This document shows, piece after piece, positions 1 through 6,085 of a stretch of DNA of 6,720 nt. Within the stretch, counting starts at the first letter, position 1. Each line of letters begins with the position of its first letter. Source of the DNA: Clostridiaceae bacterium (lineage in GTDB: Bacteria; Bacillota; Clostridia; UBA1212; DUPL01); the NCBI GenBank assembly GCA_012522035.1, contig JAAYLF010000066.1, positions 1-6,720 of the forward strand. The letters run 5' to 3'. A program made the translations under genes and the position numbers. A model generated the notes under the pieces. That model was not told the origin of the DNA. It saw only the letters and a list, made by a program, of their open reading frames with translations, and did not search any database.

Positions 1-21
1 ATGTTTTTCTCCAAACCCAAT

Positions 22-27
22 AGGGGG
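22..27 (+). promoter_or_regulatory. Shine-Dalgarno-like AGGGGG before the SWIM gene
   Basis: AGGGGG lies 10 bases before the ATG at 38. It is a fair ribosome binding site and supports translation from that ATG, although the SWIM family normally extends further upstream. A TAA at 29-31, in the frame of the gene, blocks any longer in-frame start. The site may have arisen by chance in what was once coding DNA. Confidence 0.4.
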
Positions 28-37
28 CTAAATAGAT

Positions 38-1567
38 ATGATAGAAGCTACAGTGTATGGAACGGAAGAATACAAGGTTGGCATTGTGAAGGATGATGAG
101 GAAATCATAGATTTAAGTTGTAATTGTCCATATGCGGATGCTGGATACAATTGCAAACATATGGCTGCAGTATTATTTTATTTGGAAGAAAAAAATGCTT
201 TCCTAAGTCAGGATATAGAGGAGAGTCTTGTTAAATTGGTGGAAGAAGCAGAACCTACTTTAATTAAAGAGTTTTTAATTGATGTTTTAAGAACCGATGA
301 AAAATTATTAAATAGATTTAAAAGTAGATTGCAATGTGTTGATATGGAATGTTATAAAAATCAAATAAATAATATATTTATGAGATATTCAGGGTATCAT
401 GGTTTTGTTGATTATAAAAATGCCTGGGGATTCATATCAGAACTTGAAGAAATTCTAGACAATGATATACAAGCAATGCTAGATAATGATCAATTAAAAG
501 AGGCCTTTGACCTTACGAATTACATATTTGTTAAAGTAGCAAATCAAGATATGGATGATTCGGATGGCGGAACGGGAGAAATAGCTGGCAGATGTTTAGA
601 GATATGGCAAGAGATATTGGACAATTGCAGTATTGATTTTAAAAGAGATATGTACAAGTGGTTTGTTGAACATTTGGATGGGTCTGTTATAGATTATATG
701 GAGGATTATGTAGAGAAGATTTTATTTGAAGATTTTAGAGAAGAAGAGTTCATGGAAAGCAAACTCATGTACCTGGATGACAAGATAAAAGAATATAAAG
801 TAGAAAAAGATTCATGGTTTAATCAATATAAACTTGGTAAATTAATTTTACGAAGTATAGAGACTCTAGAGGAAATGAATATAAGTCAACAAGAGATTGA
901 TGAGTATTGTAGAGAAAATATAGAAATTGATGAAGTTAGAAAATATTATATTGATATTTGTATTAACAAGAAGGACTACGATATAGCAATTACCTTGCTT
1001 AAGGAAGGTAAAGACAAAGGAAAAGATTTGCCAGGGCTTTTAATCTATTATAGCATGAAGCTAAAAGATTTATATAAAGAAATAGGAGAAAAACAACTTT
1101 ATGAAGAAGAGCTGTGGTCATTAGTATTAGATTATAATGCAGGAGATGTGGAATTATATAAAGAGTTAAAATCAATATACACGGAAGAAGAATGGCTAGA
1201 GAAGAGAGAAATAATTTTTAGTAAGTTATCTCCATATAGTGGAATTGATAAATTATACGAGATGGAGGGATTGTATGATAGATTAATTGATTTGGTTATG
1301 AGCTCTTATGGATTATATATGCTTATGGAATATGAAGAAATTTTAAAAGATATTTATCCAAAAGAACTTTTGAAAAAATACGAGTATACAGTAAAGGATA
1401 TGGCAACAAAAACAACAAGTAGAACTCGCTATAGAGAGATAGTATCGATTTTAAGAAGAATGGAGAAATATCCAGGAGGTAAAGAGCTAGTGTTAGAAAT
1501 TACTAATGACTGGAAATCAAGATATAAAAATAGAACTGCAATGATGGATGAATTAAGTAAATTGTAA
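38..1567 (+). CDS. SWIM zinc-finger protein, probably N-terminally truncated
   Basis: A 509-residue protein. The SWIM motif CxCx(n)CxH is clear near the N-terminus: C28, C30, C39 and H41, inside a CPYAD...CKHMAAVLF context typical of bacterial SWIM proteins. SWIM domains bind zinc and are thought to mediate DNA or protein contacts; the role of this bacterial group is not established. The rest, about residues 45-509, is highly charged, Glu/Lys/Tyr-rich and looks alpha-helical, like the helical-repeat region of the family, and the end (KYPGGKE... to MMDELSKL) resembles a normal family C-terminus. From my memory of the family, about 35-40 residues with an RGxxYY...G.V pattern usually precede the GTEEY strand. 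Here an in-frame TAA at 29-31 cuts them off, and neither other upstream frame shows that pattern. The gene may therefore be a 5'-trimmed but still translated form, or a decaying copy. The zinc ligands are intact. It is very A+T-rich compared with the lyase gene downstream. Confidence 0.85.
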   Translation: MIEATVYGTEEYKVGIVKDDEEIIDLSCNCPYADAGYNCKHMAAVLFYLEEKNAFLSQDIEESLVKLVEEAEPTLIKEFLIDVLRTDEKLLNRFKSRLQCVDMECYKNQINNIFMRYSGYHGFVDYKNAWGFISELEEILDNDIQAMLDNDQLKEAFDLTNYIFVKVANQDMDDSDGGTGEIAGRCLEIWQEILDNCSIDFKRDMYKWFVEHLDGSVIDYMEDYVEKILFEDFREEEFMESKLMYLDDKIKEYKVEKDSWFNQYKLGKLILRSIETLEEMNISQQEIDEYCRENIEIDEVRKYYIDICINKKDYDIAITLLKEGKDKGKDLPGLLIYYSMKLKDLYKEIGEKQLYEEELWSLVLDYNAGDVELYKELKSIYTEEEWLEKREIIFSKLSPYSGIDKLYEMEGLYDRLIDLVMSSYGLYMLMEYEEILKDIYPKELLKKYEYTVKDMATKTTSRTRYREIVSILRRMEKYPGGKELVLEITNDWKSRYKNRTAMMDELSKL

Positions 1568-1660
1568 AGGTGGCTATAATCTGAGCTCAAAATTAAAAAA
1601 TGCATAGTCTGATTTGTGGGGTGATTAGTAAAATTTGTATTTATGAATAGGAGATAACAT

Positions 1661-2326
1661 ATGGAAACGGGTAAAAAGGCAATTAACATAATAACGGGTA
1701 GGTATGGTATGGGTACATCAGAATTAAATCATATTGTTGATGCTATTTTTGGAGGAATACATGCGAGAGAAAGATTCGAAACATACTTTCACTGGTATAA
1801 TTTATTGCACGAGTTGGGACATGGTATCATGTGCTTTAACGCAGATGTGCGTCCACACCCTATAAGTGAGGAACAGATAGTAAATGATTTTGCTGTAGCA
1901 TATTGGCTTATTTATGGAGAAAATACTAAGATAAATTTTCTGGATAAAATTATATCAAATGCTTTGGAGAACATAACATGCCCTGCTCCATCAGGAGTAT
2001 CTCATATTGAGTATGCATATGAGAAATGGAACACAGAAGATTTTCATAACTTCAATAATTATGGTTGGTTTCAATTTTCTTGTGTAAAAGACTCTCTACG
2101 TAAAAGAAAAAATCTAGAAATAGTATTGACTCAGATGGGAGTCAAAAATATAAAAGTACAGCCGAAGAAAACTTTTATATATCCGGTGATTGATGAGAAT
2201 GTAGTAAGAGAAATTATTGATGATGCTGTGTCTGTATTACGAAAATGGGGAGTAAAACTACCTGATACATATGTTACTTTTGATTCTGACCCCAATAAGC
2301 ATATGTGTAATGTTATTGATTTATAG
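1661..2326 (+). CDS. Uncharacterised protein with zincin-like HELGH motif
   Basis: A 221-residue soluble protein that I cannot assign to a named family. Its main feature is LLHELGHGI at residues 48-56, the HExxH zinc-binding and catalytic motif of gluzincin and ImmA/IrrE-type metallopeptidases (H50, E51, H54). About 16 residues later comes EEQIVNDFAVAYW (70-82), which resembles the ExEANxFA third-ligand helix of ImmA/IrrE proteins, making E70 or E71 the likely third zinc ligand. No signal peptide or membrane segment is seen. The C-terminal half (about 110-221) has no motif I recognise. The start is well supported: AGGAGA at 1649-1654 lies 6 bases before the ATG. It sits 93 bases after the SWIM gene on the same strand, with no clear terminator between them, and is followed by a decayed restriction gene fragment. 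A peptidase role is inferred from the motif only; no helix-turn-helix partner of the kind usual for ImmA is present. Confidence 0.8.
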   Translation: METGKKAINIITGRYGMGTSELNHIVDAIFGGIHARERFETYFHWYNLLHELGHGIMCFNADVRPHPISEEQIVNDFAVAYWLIYGENTKINFLDKIISNALENITCPAPSGVSHIEYAYEKWNTEDFHNFNNYGWFQFSCVKDSLRKRKNLEIVLTQMGVKNIKVQPKKTFIYPVIDENVVREIIDDAVSVLRKWGVKLPDTYVTFDSDPNKHMCNVIDL

Positions 2327-2400
2327 AATGATTTAGAAGGCATAGGATGCATTTTATTGATGAGTTTTGCAAAAAGCTTTGAGTCAAATTGTATGCATAA

Positions 2401-2415
2401 CTGCCAAGCTGGCAG
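2401..2415. repeat. Perfect 6-bp inverted repeat within the Res remnant
   Basis: CTGCCA-AGC-TGGCAG forms a perfect 6-bp stem with a 3-base loop. It lies where the Res-like remnant is shortened between its FAKSFESN and GSYNPD blocks. No run of T follows, so it is not an obvious intrinsic terminator. It could be chance, an operator-like site, or a scar linked to the deletion. Confidence 0.35.
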
Positions 2416-2502
2416 CTACAATCCTGACTGTGCTGTATTAATTGAGGCAGACGGCAAGGATAAGCTCTACTAAAGATATTGATAGCTTTGAGGAGTTTGT
2501 AG

Positions 2503-2530
2503 TAGACAAAGTGCTTGTATGCGGGATACT
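2503..2530 (+). promoter_or_regulatory. Possible sigma-A promoter for the lyase gene
   Basis: TAGACA (2503-2508, five of six bases of the -35 consensus) and GATACT (2525-2530, four of six of the -10) are separated by 16 bases and lie about 40 bases before the lyase start. An alternative -10, TTTAAT at 2530-2535, is a better match but 21 bases from this -35. Weak call based on position and partial consensus. Confidence 0.25.
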
Positions 2531-2556
2531 TTAATCTAAAATCAAGGCAAGGGTAA

Positions 2557-2563
2557 AAGGGGG
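2557..2563 (+). promoter_or_regulatory. Ribosome binding site that selects the TTG start of the lyase
   Basis: AAGGGGG ends 8 bases before the TTG at 2572, a normal spacing. The first in-frame ATG, at 2587, would be 23 bases away and has no site of its own, so TTG is the likelier start codon. Confidence 0.7.
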
Positions 2564-2571
2564 ATACTGTT

Positions 2572-4392
2572 TTGATAGAGGATTTAATGGTTATAAAACA
2601 GAGGTACTATGAATATCTGTGGCGTAATGTGGAAGATGCGGAGGAGTATCTGCCTTTGTTGCAAAACGAGGGTGATTTGTACAGATGGTCAGACTTGAAT
2701 TGTCAAGATTCAAACACGGCTAACTGGCAGGGACATACATTCTTGAATAGAACACGCCTTGTACTGCAGCGGTACGGAAGAGATATGGACAAGGAGCTTT
2801 TTGATAAACTTGCTGGCGCTTTCCGCTACTGGTTAAAGCATGATTTTCAAAACACCAACTGGTGGTATATGCAAATAGGTGTGCCTTCTGCTTTGTGTGA
2901 CCTGACAATAATGCTGGAGGATGAGTTAACAGAAGAGGAGCTTGACAAAGCTGTTTCAATTATTCAAAGAGGTTCTTTTTCCCACAATCAGCATGCATAT
3001 AACATGACAGGTGCCAATCTGATATGGGGTGTATGGACTACAGTAAAGCATGCCCTCCTTGTTCAGGATTGCGAGCTTTTGAAAAAGGCGGTGGATCGTG
3101 CCTCTGAAGAGATTCTAATAGCCGATGGTTTAAAGGAAGGGGTAAAGCCTGACTACAGCTTCTTCCAGCATGGCCCCCAGCATTATACAATGGGGTATGG
3201 CAGATCGTTTACAGAATCCCTATCACCAATGGTATACATACTATCAGGAACTGAATATCAGTTCTCTAAAGAAATACTTAAGCTGCTTGTTGACTTTTTG
3301 CTTGAAGGTCAAGTGTACATGATTAGAAACGGTACTGTTGACTATCTTGCCATAGGTCGTGAATACTGCAGGCCGGAGGCATATACCAGTATAGCAATTA
3401 GAAGAGCTGCGGAACTGTATTCAAAAACTTCATCTATTCCGCGAAAAGCCAATCTTGAAGCATTTATAACTGCGTATGACAGTGGGACTCCATATATAAA
3501 GGAGACAAAATTCTTTAAAGACAGTCTTGTCCTGACTCATCAGCGTCAAAACTTCTATATCTCCATTAAAGGTTTGAACAACACCCTTATAGGTTCGGAA
3601 AGCTTGAATGGAGAAAACATTCTCGGTTACAACCTGTCCTATGGCACAAACATGTGCTTTATGTGTACAGGAAAGGAATATGAGAACATGCCTGCTGTAT
3701 GGGATTATTCCATGATGCCTGGTACCACATCATATATTGAAAGTGAACAGGATGTGCTAAACAGGCTGAACATCTGGAATAGTAAAATTGGGTTGAATGA
3801 TAAATGTTATGCCAGTATAAAGAACGGAAAAGGCGCCATGACCATGGATTTTGACAACAGGGATATGCTGACAGGAACTGTTACGTATATTGTGTTTGAC
3901 GAAGGTGTCATAGTACTGGGTACGAATATTTGCTGTCATAAGCAGAACAATGACAAGGAAATATGGACAACAATAAATCAGTGCGTCCTTGAGGACAACT
4001 TCAATGTTCAGGCAGATGGTAATGTAATAACCAACGGTTCTTTTTTATACATAAATTTGGATCCTGAACGGAAATTGGAATACACATACGCCAAAGTTAC
4101 AGGAAGCTGGAGAAGAAACAACAAAAATATACCGACGGAAACTGTTGCGGTGGATGTGCTTAAAATTGGGATAAGTCATGGAACAAGTCCAAAGGGTTCA
4201 AAGTTTTCATATGCGGTTATTGACGCTTCGAAGAAGCTTGAGGTCGAAAACATTGTAAACACTCCGTTGATTCAAGGTGTTGAGTTTGGAAATGGTGGCC
4301 ATATCTTTGTTTTTCATAAAGCTGGTGAGTATACGCTTAAGAGTGGAAAGACTATCAAATCCGATGGAGGGGTAGTGGTAAATAATATTTAA
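2572..4392 (+). CDS. Polysaccharide lyase family 8 (hyaluronate/chondroitin AC/xanthan lyase type), cytoplasmic
   Basis: A 606-residue PL8 enzyme. The family cleaves uronic-acid-containing polysaccharides by beta-elimination. Conserved parts appear in order: NTNWWYMQIGVP (94-105, aromatic patch with NWW at 96-98); TGAN with N149; FFQHGPQHYTMGYG with H200 and Y209; GREYCR with R263 and R267, spaced as in streptococcal hyaluronate lyase. Together these match the Asn-His-Tyr-Arg active site. The beta-sandwich region follows, with NGEN (346-349), MMPGTT (381-386) and the IVFDEGVIVLG strand pair (440-450). So the alpha/alpha-toroid (about 1-290) and beta domains (about 310-606) are both present. 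It is shorter than most secreted PL8 enzymes (usually 700 or more residues), and the N-terminus (MIEDLMVIKQRYYEYL) has no signal peptide or anchor, suggesting intracellular action on imported oligosaccharides. The exact substrate cannot be told from sequence. It begins with TTG, preceded by AAGGGGG. G+C is visibly higher than in the genes upstream. No transporter, sulfatase or unsaturated glucuronyl hydrolase is beside it. Confidence 0.92.
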   Translation: MIEDLMVIKQRYYEYLWRNVEDAEEYLPLLQNEGDLYRWSDLNCQDSNTANWQGHTFLNRTRLVLQRYGRDMDKELFDKLAGAFRYWLKHDFQNTNWWYMQIGVPSALCDLTIMLEDELTEEELDKAVSIIQRGSFSHNQHAYNMTGANLIWGVWTTVKHALLVQDCELLKKAVDRASEEILIADGLKEGVKPDYSFFQHGPQHYTMGYGRSFTESLSPMVYILSGTEYQFSKEILKLLVDFLLEGQVYMIRNGTVDYLAIGREYCRPEAYTSIAIRRAAELYSKTSSIPRKANLEAFITAYDSGTPYIKETKFFKDSLVLTHQRQNFYISIKGLNNTLIGSESLNGENILGYNLSYGTNMCFMCTGKEYENMPAVWDYSMMPGTTSYIESEQDVLNRLNIWNSKIGLNDKCYASIKNGKGAMTMDFDNRDMLTGTVTYIVFDEGVIVLGTNICCHKQNNDKEIWTTINQCVLEDNFNVQADGNVITNGSFLYINLDPERKLEYTYAKVTGSWRRNNKNIPTETVAVDVLKIGISHGTSPKGSKFSYAVIDASKKLEVENIVNTPLIQGVEFGNGGHIFVFHKAGEYTLKSGKTIKSDGGVVVNNI

Positions 4393-4420
4393 TTTGAAAC
4401 CACTGGTATGACGGGTTCTT

Positions 4421-4429
4421 TGATATAAT
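4421..4429 (+). promoter_or_regulatory. Extended -10 promoter (TGnTATAAT) for the CPBP protease gene
   Basis: TGATATAAT is a perfect extended -10 element with a full TATAAT at 4424-4429. No good -35 lies 16-18 bases upstream; the nearest TTGAAA (4394-4399) is 24 bases away. Extended -10 promoters can work without a -35. Transcription would begin near 4436, giving a leader of about 30 bases before the ATG at 4468. Confidence 0.55.
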
Positions 4430-4454
4430 AGTAAAGTATTTGATTATATATGAA

Positions 4455-4461
4455 AGAAGGA
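4455..4461 (+). promoter_or_regulatory. Ribosome binding site that selects the ATG at 4468
   Basis: AGAAGGA lies 6 bases before the ATG at 4468 and inside the reading frame of the alternative upstream ATG at 4450, which has no purine-rich site before it. This favours the shorter, 223-residue product. Confidence 0.7.
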
Positions 4462-4467
4462 TTTGTT

Positions 4468-5139
4468 ATGAAATCGATATCTAAAAATAAATTACCCGTC
4501 ATACAGCTGATTATTGCAGTGATTTCTGCATTTATCGCAGTATTTGGCCTATCAATGTTCAACCAGTATTTACTTATGTCGTTTTCTTTGCCGATACGCA
4601 TGGTCCTTATGATTGTAACGCAATGGCTAATGTTGATAGGGCCAGGGGTTTTAATGTTTGTGAATAAAGAGAAGCTTACAGACATCGGGTTTAGAAAAGA
4701 CAAGATTCTTGTGCAAATAGGGATTGGGATAATATTAGCCATTGCCATGTCGTTGGTTCTGACTGTTGTACCCATATTGCTTGGTTTTAAAGATATGGTT
4801 GGAAGTATAAAATATACGGAAACATGGAAATTTGTCTATCAATTCATATATGCAATTACGGGAGTTGCTTTGGCGGAAGAAATTGTATTTCGCGGCTATA
4901 TCTTTAGCAAACTATTGGAAATTAAGAACCAAAGGTGGTTTGCAATTATTGTATCGTCATTACTGTTTGGCCTGTTTCACATATTCAACGGAAATATAGT
5001 TCAAGTTATAATGACGTCATTCCTGGGAGTTTTGTTTTGCTTGTTCAGGGAGAAAATCAAGGGATGCACTCTGCTTTCTTTAATTATTGCTCATGGTTCA
5101 TATAACGCAATGATAGTATTATGGGTGTCTGTATTATAG
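4468..5139 (+). CDS. CPBP-family intramembrane metalloprotease (CAAX/Abi type)
   Basis: A 223-residue integral membrane protein of the CPBP (Rce1-like) family. Three family motifs are present: EEIVFR (E137, E138, R142), FGLFH (F167 to H171) and HGSYN (H209 to N213). These supply the glutamates, histidines and asparagine of the intramembrane active site. Hydrophobic stretches at about 10-30, 42-65, 80-105, 121-136, 157-170, 176-194 and 203-221 suggest six to eight membrane segments, as is usual. Bacterial members are linked to bacteriocin maturation or self-immunity and to protein processing, but the substrate here is unknown. The start at ATG 4468 is chosen over ATG 4450 because AGAAGGA precedes it at normal spacing. 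An extended -10 promoter lies just upstream. The gene for a 270-residue unknown protein follows after 28 bases, so the two are probably co-transcribed. No bacteriocin precursor or ABC exporter is visible nearby. Confidence 0.9.
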   Translation: MKSISKNKLPVIQLIIAVISAFIAVFGLSMFNQYLLMSFSLPIRMVLMIVTQWLMLIGPGVLMFVNKEKLTDIGFRKDKILVQIGIGIILAIAMSLVLTVVPILLGFKDMVGSIKYTETWKFVYQFIYAITGVALAEEIVFRGYIFSKLLEIKNQRWFAIIVSSLLFGLFHIFNGNIVQVIMTSFLGVLFCLFREKIKGCTLLSLIIAHGSYNAMIVLWVSVL

Positions 5140-5151
5140 AAACGAACATTC

Positions 5152-5160
5152 AAAGGAGGG
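5152..5160 (+). promoter_or_regulatory. Very strong Shine-Dalgarno site fixing a GTG start
   Basis: AAAGGAGGG is nearly fully complementary to the 16S rRNA 3' end and lies 7 bases before the GTG at 5168. It fixes that non-ATG start and implies efficient translation of the second gene of the pair. Confidence 0.8.
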
Positions 5161-5167
5161 TGGTGCT

Positions 5168-5980
5168 GTGAAGGTTCGTGTTTATGACAAGTCAACTAAT
5201 AAATACTTCAAGTCTGAGGTGTATGCAAGGATTAATCCTGGATATTATGAAAAATACTTGGTTCATATGCCATCGGATGACGGAGGATACATAAAGTTTT
5301 TTAATTACTTGGATAAAGATGAGGGCAAACCATTTCCCAAAGTGCTTGTAAATACCATAGTCCCCACATATCCGAAAGGGTGGATTTACAAGAAATCAAC
5401 AGGTGTTTCCAAGACAATATCCGGCTTCAAAAAACTTGTGAGAAGTGATGTTCTGTTTTTTGAATACTTTGGGTATCCATGGATATTTGAAAACAAGGCA
5501 ATGCTGGCTGAGTTGCTGAATGGAAACTCTATAAATTTCAAAGGTAGTATTTTTGAGAGCATGATAACTTCTTCGTATATGGTTGGTTGGAATTATGTTG
5601 AATCGGATAAAGATGCTGAAGAGTTCATGAAACAAGTCTTTAACTTTCATGATTCTGTTCTCAGAACAGCAAATTACATAAGTGGAGCATATGTAAATCC
5701 CGACAAAACCATGTATCCTGAAGCAAAAATCAGACAGGCAACATTGATCTTTGATAGTCAATGGTGCGACTCAATTGAGATGGTATTTGAAGGTGTAACC
5801 GCTTTCAACCTGCGACCTCCAGAGGATAACTATTCAGCTGATATCTATGGGGCAACACTCATTGTAAAGGATGAATCAGTATTCTTTTGTGATGACATTG
5901 TCGCTGGGTGGGATGAAAACCAGATTGGAACCTGGATTACTGCATATGGACTTAGATGGAGGTTTGTTTCAAAGGACTGA
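5168..5980 (+). CDS. Uncharacterised 270-residue protein with FHDS-type C-terminal domain
   Basis: I do not recognise a named family for the whole protein. It is soluble, with no signal peptide or membrane segment. It seems to have two parts. Residues 1 to about 145 are aromatic-rich, with VRSDVLFFEYFGYPWIF at 91-107. Residues about 150-270 begin with FNFHDSVL (158-165), followed by a YISGAYVN strand, a TMYPEAK loop, and beta strands including SIEMVFEGV (202-210) and DIYGATLIVKDESVFFCDD (225-243). That layout resembles small clostridial and bacillar hypothetical proteins with a FHDxxL...SG.YV...M pattern; this is a recollection, not a search result. The start is GTG after AAAGGAGGG. It lies 28 bases downstream of the CPBP protease gene and was probably transcribed with it; a hairpin terminator comes 51 bases after its stop. 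Whether it works with the protease is unknown. Confidence 0.8.
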   Translation: MKVRVYDKSTNKYFKSEVYARINPGYYEKYLVHMPSDDGGYIKFFNYLDKDEGKPFPKVLVNTIVPTYPKGWIYKKSTGVSKTISGFKKLVRSDVLFFEYFGYPWIFENKAMLAELLNGNSINFKGSIFESMITSSYMVGWNYVESDKDAEEFMKQVFNFHDSVLRTANYISGAYVNPDKTMYPEAKIRQATLIFDSQWCDSIEMVFEGVTAFNLRPPEDNYSADIYGATLIVKDESVFFCDDIVAGWDENQIGTWITAYGLRWRFVSKD

Positions 5981-6030
5981 ATCATAATATTTGTATACGG
6001 CAGAAGAAGTGATAAATTTGAGCACAATAA

Positions 6031-6066
6031 ACCCTCGCTATGCATGTGAATATAACGAGGGTGTTT
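6031..6066. terminator. Bidirectional hairpin terminator between convergent genes
   Basis: ACCCTCG (6031-6037) pairs with CGAGGGT (6056-6062), followed on the plus strand by GTTT. After one mismatch, TAT (6039-6041) can pair with ATA (6052-6054), leaving a 10-base loop. Read on the minus strand the stem is followed by TTATTGTG, a modest T-rich tail. It sits between the stops of the converging genes at 5980 and 6086, so it can end transcripts from both sides. The U-tracts are short, so termination may be partial. Confidence 0.7.
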
Positions 6067-6085
6067 CTAGGCTATAGATCAGGTA

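Larger units (their letters stand above)
2345..2534 (+). pseudogene. Decayed remnant of type III restriction (Res) nuclease domain
   Basis: This stretch has no intact gene, but its translation resembles the C-terminal nuclease region of type III restriction Res subunits. In the frame of 2360-2473 one reads SFAKSFESN, then GSYNPDCAVLIE, then GKDKLY and a stop. Intact Res proteins, as I remember them, carry a FAxxFE.N segment, then a (G)xYNPDWAVL segment holding the nuclease Asp, then LYFVxETK. Here the Trp is Cys, the sequence between the two blocks is shortened, and translation stops right after KLY, so the catalytic ExK is gone. In the next frame, 2472-2534 reads KDIDSFEEFVVDKVL and a stop, possibly the tail of the same protein after a frameshift or deletion. 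The rest of Res and any Mod methyltransferase are absent from the window. The call rests on motif memory, and the second block is weaker than the first. Confidence 0.5.

Noticed and set aside
1575..1580. TATAAT between the SWIM and HELGH genes as a promoter for the latter
   Set aside because: No -35-like hexamer lies 16-18 bases upstream and there is no TGn extension, so in A+T-rich DNA it is probably chance.
2360..2473. A 37-codon open frame starting at ATG 2360 as a real small gene
   Set aside because: No Shine-Dalgarno site precedes it, and its translation fits a fragment of a larger Res protein better than a free peptide.
4396..4418. Possible hairpin after the lyase gene (GAAACC...GGGTTC) as a terminator
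   Set aside because: Pairing needs bulges and no proper T-run follows; the region overlaps the likely promoter of the next gene.
4450..4467. Upstream ATG at 4450 as the start of the CPBP protease
   Set aside because: It has no ribosome binding site, while AGAAGGA is well placed for the ATG at 4468.
4389..4775. 128-codon minus-strand open frame opposite the CPBP gene
   Set aside because: It overlaps a gene with clear family motifs, and its translation looks like the complement of membrane-segment codons with no recognisable domain.
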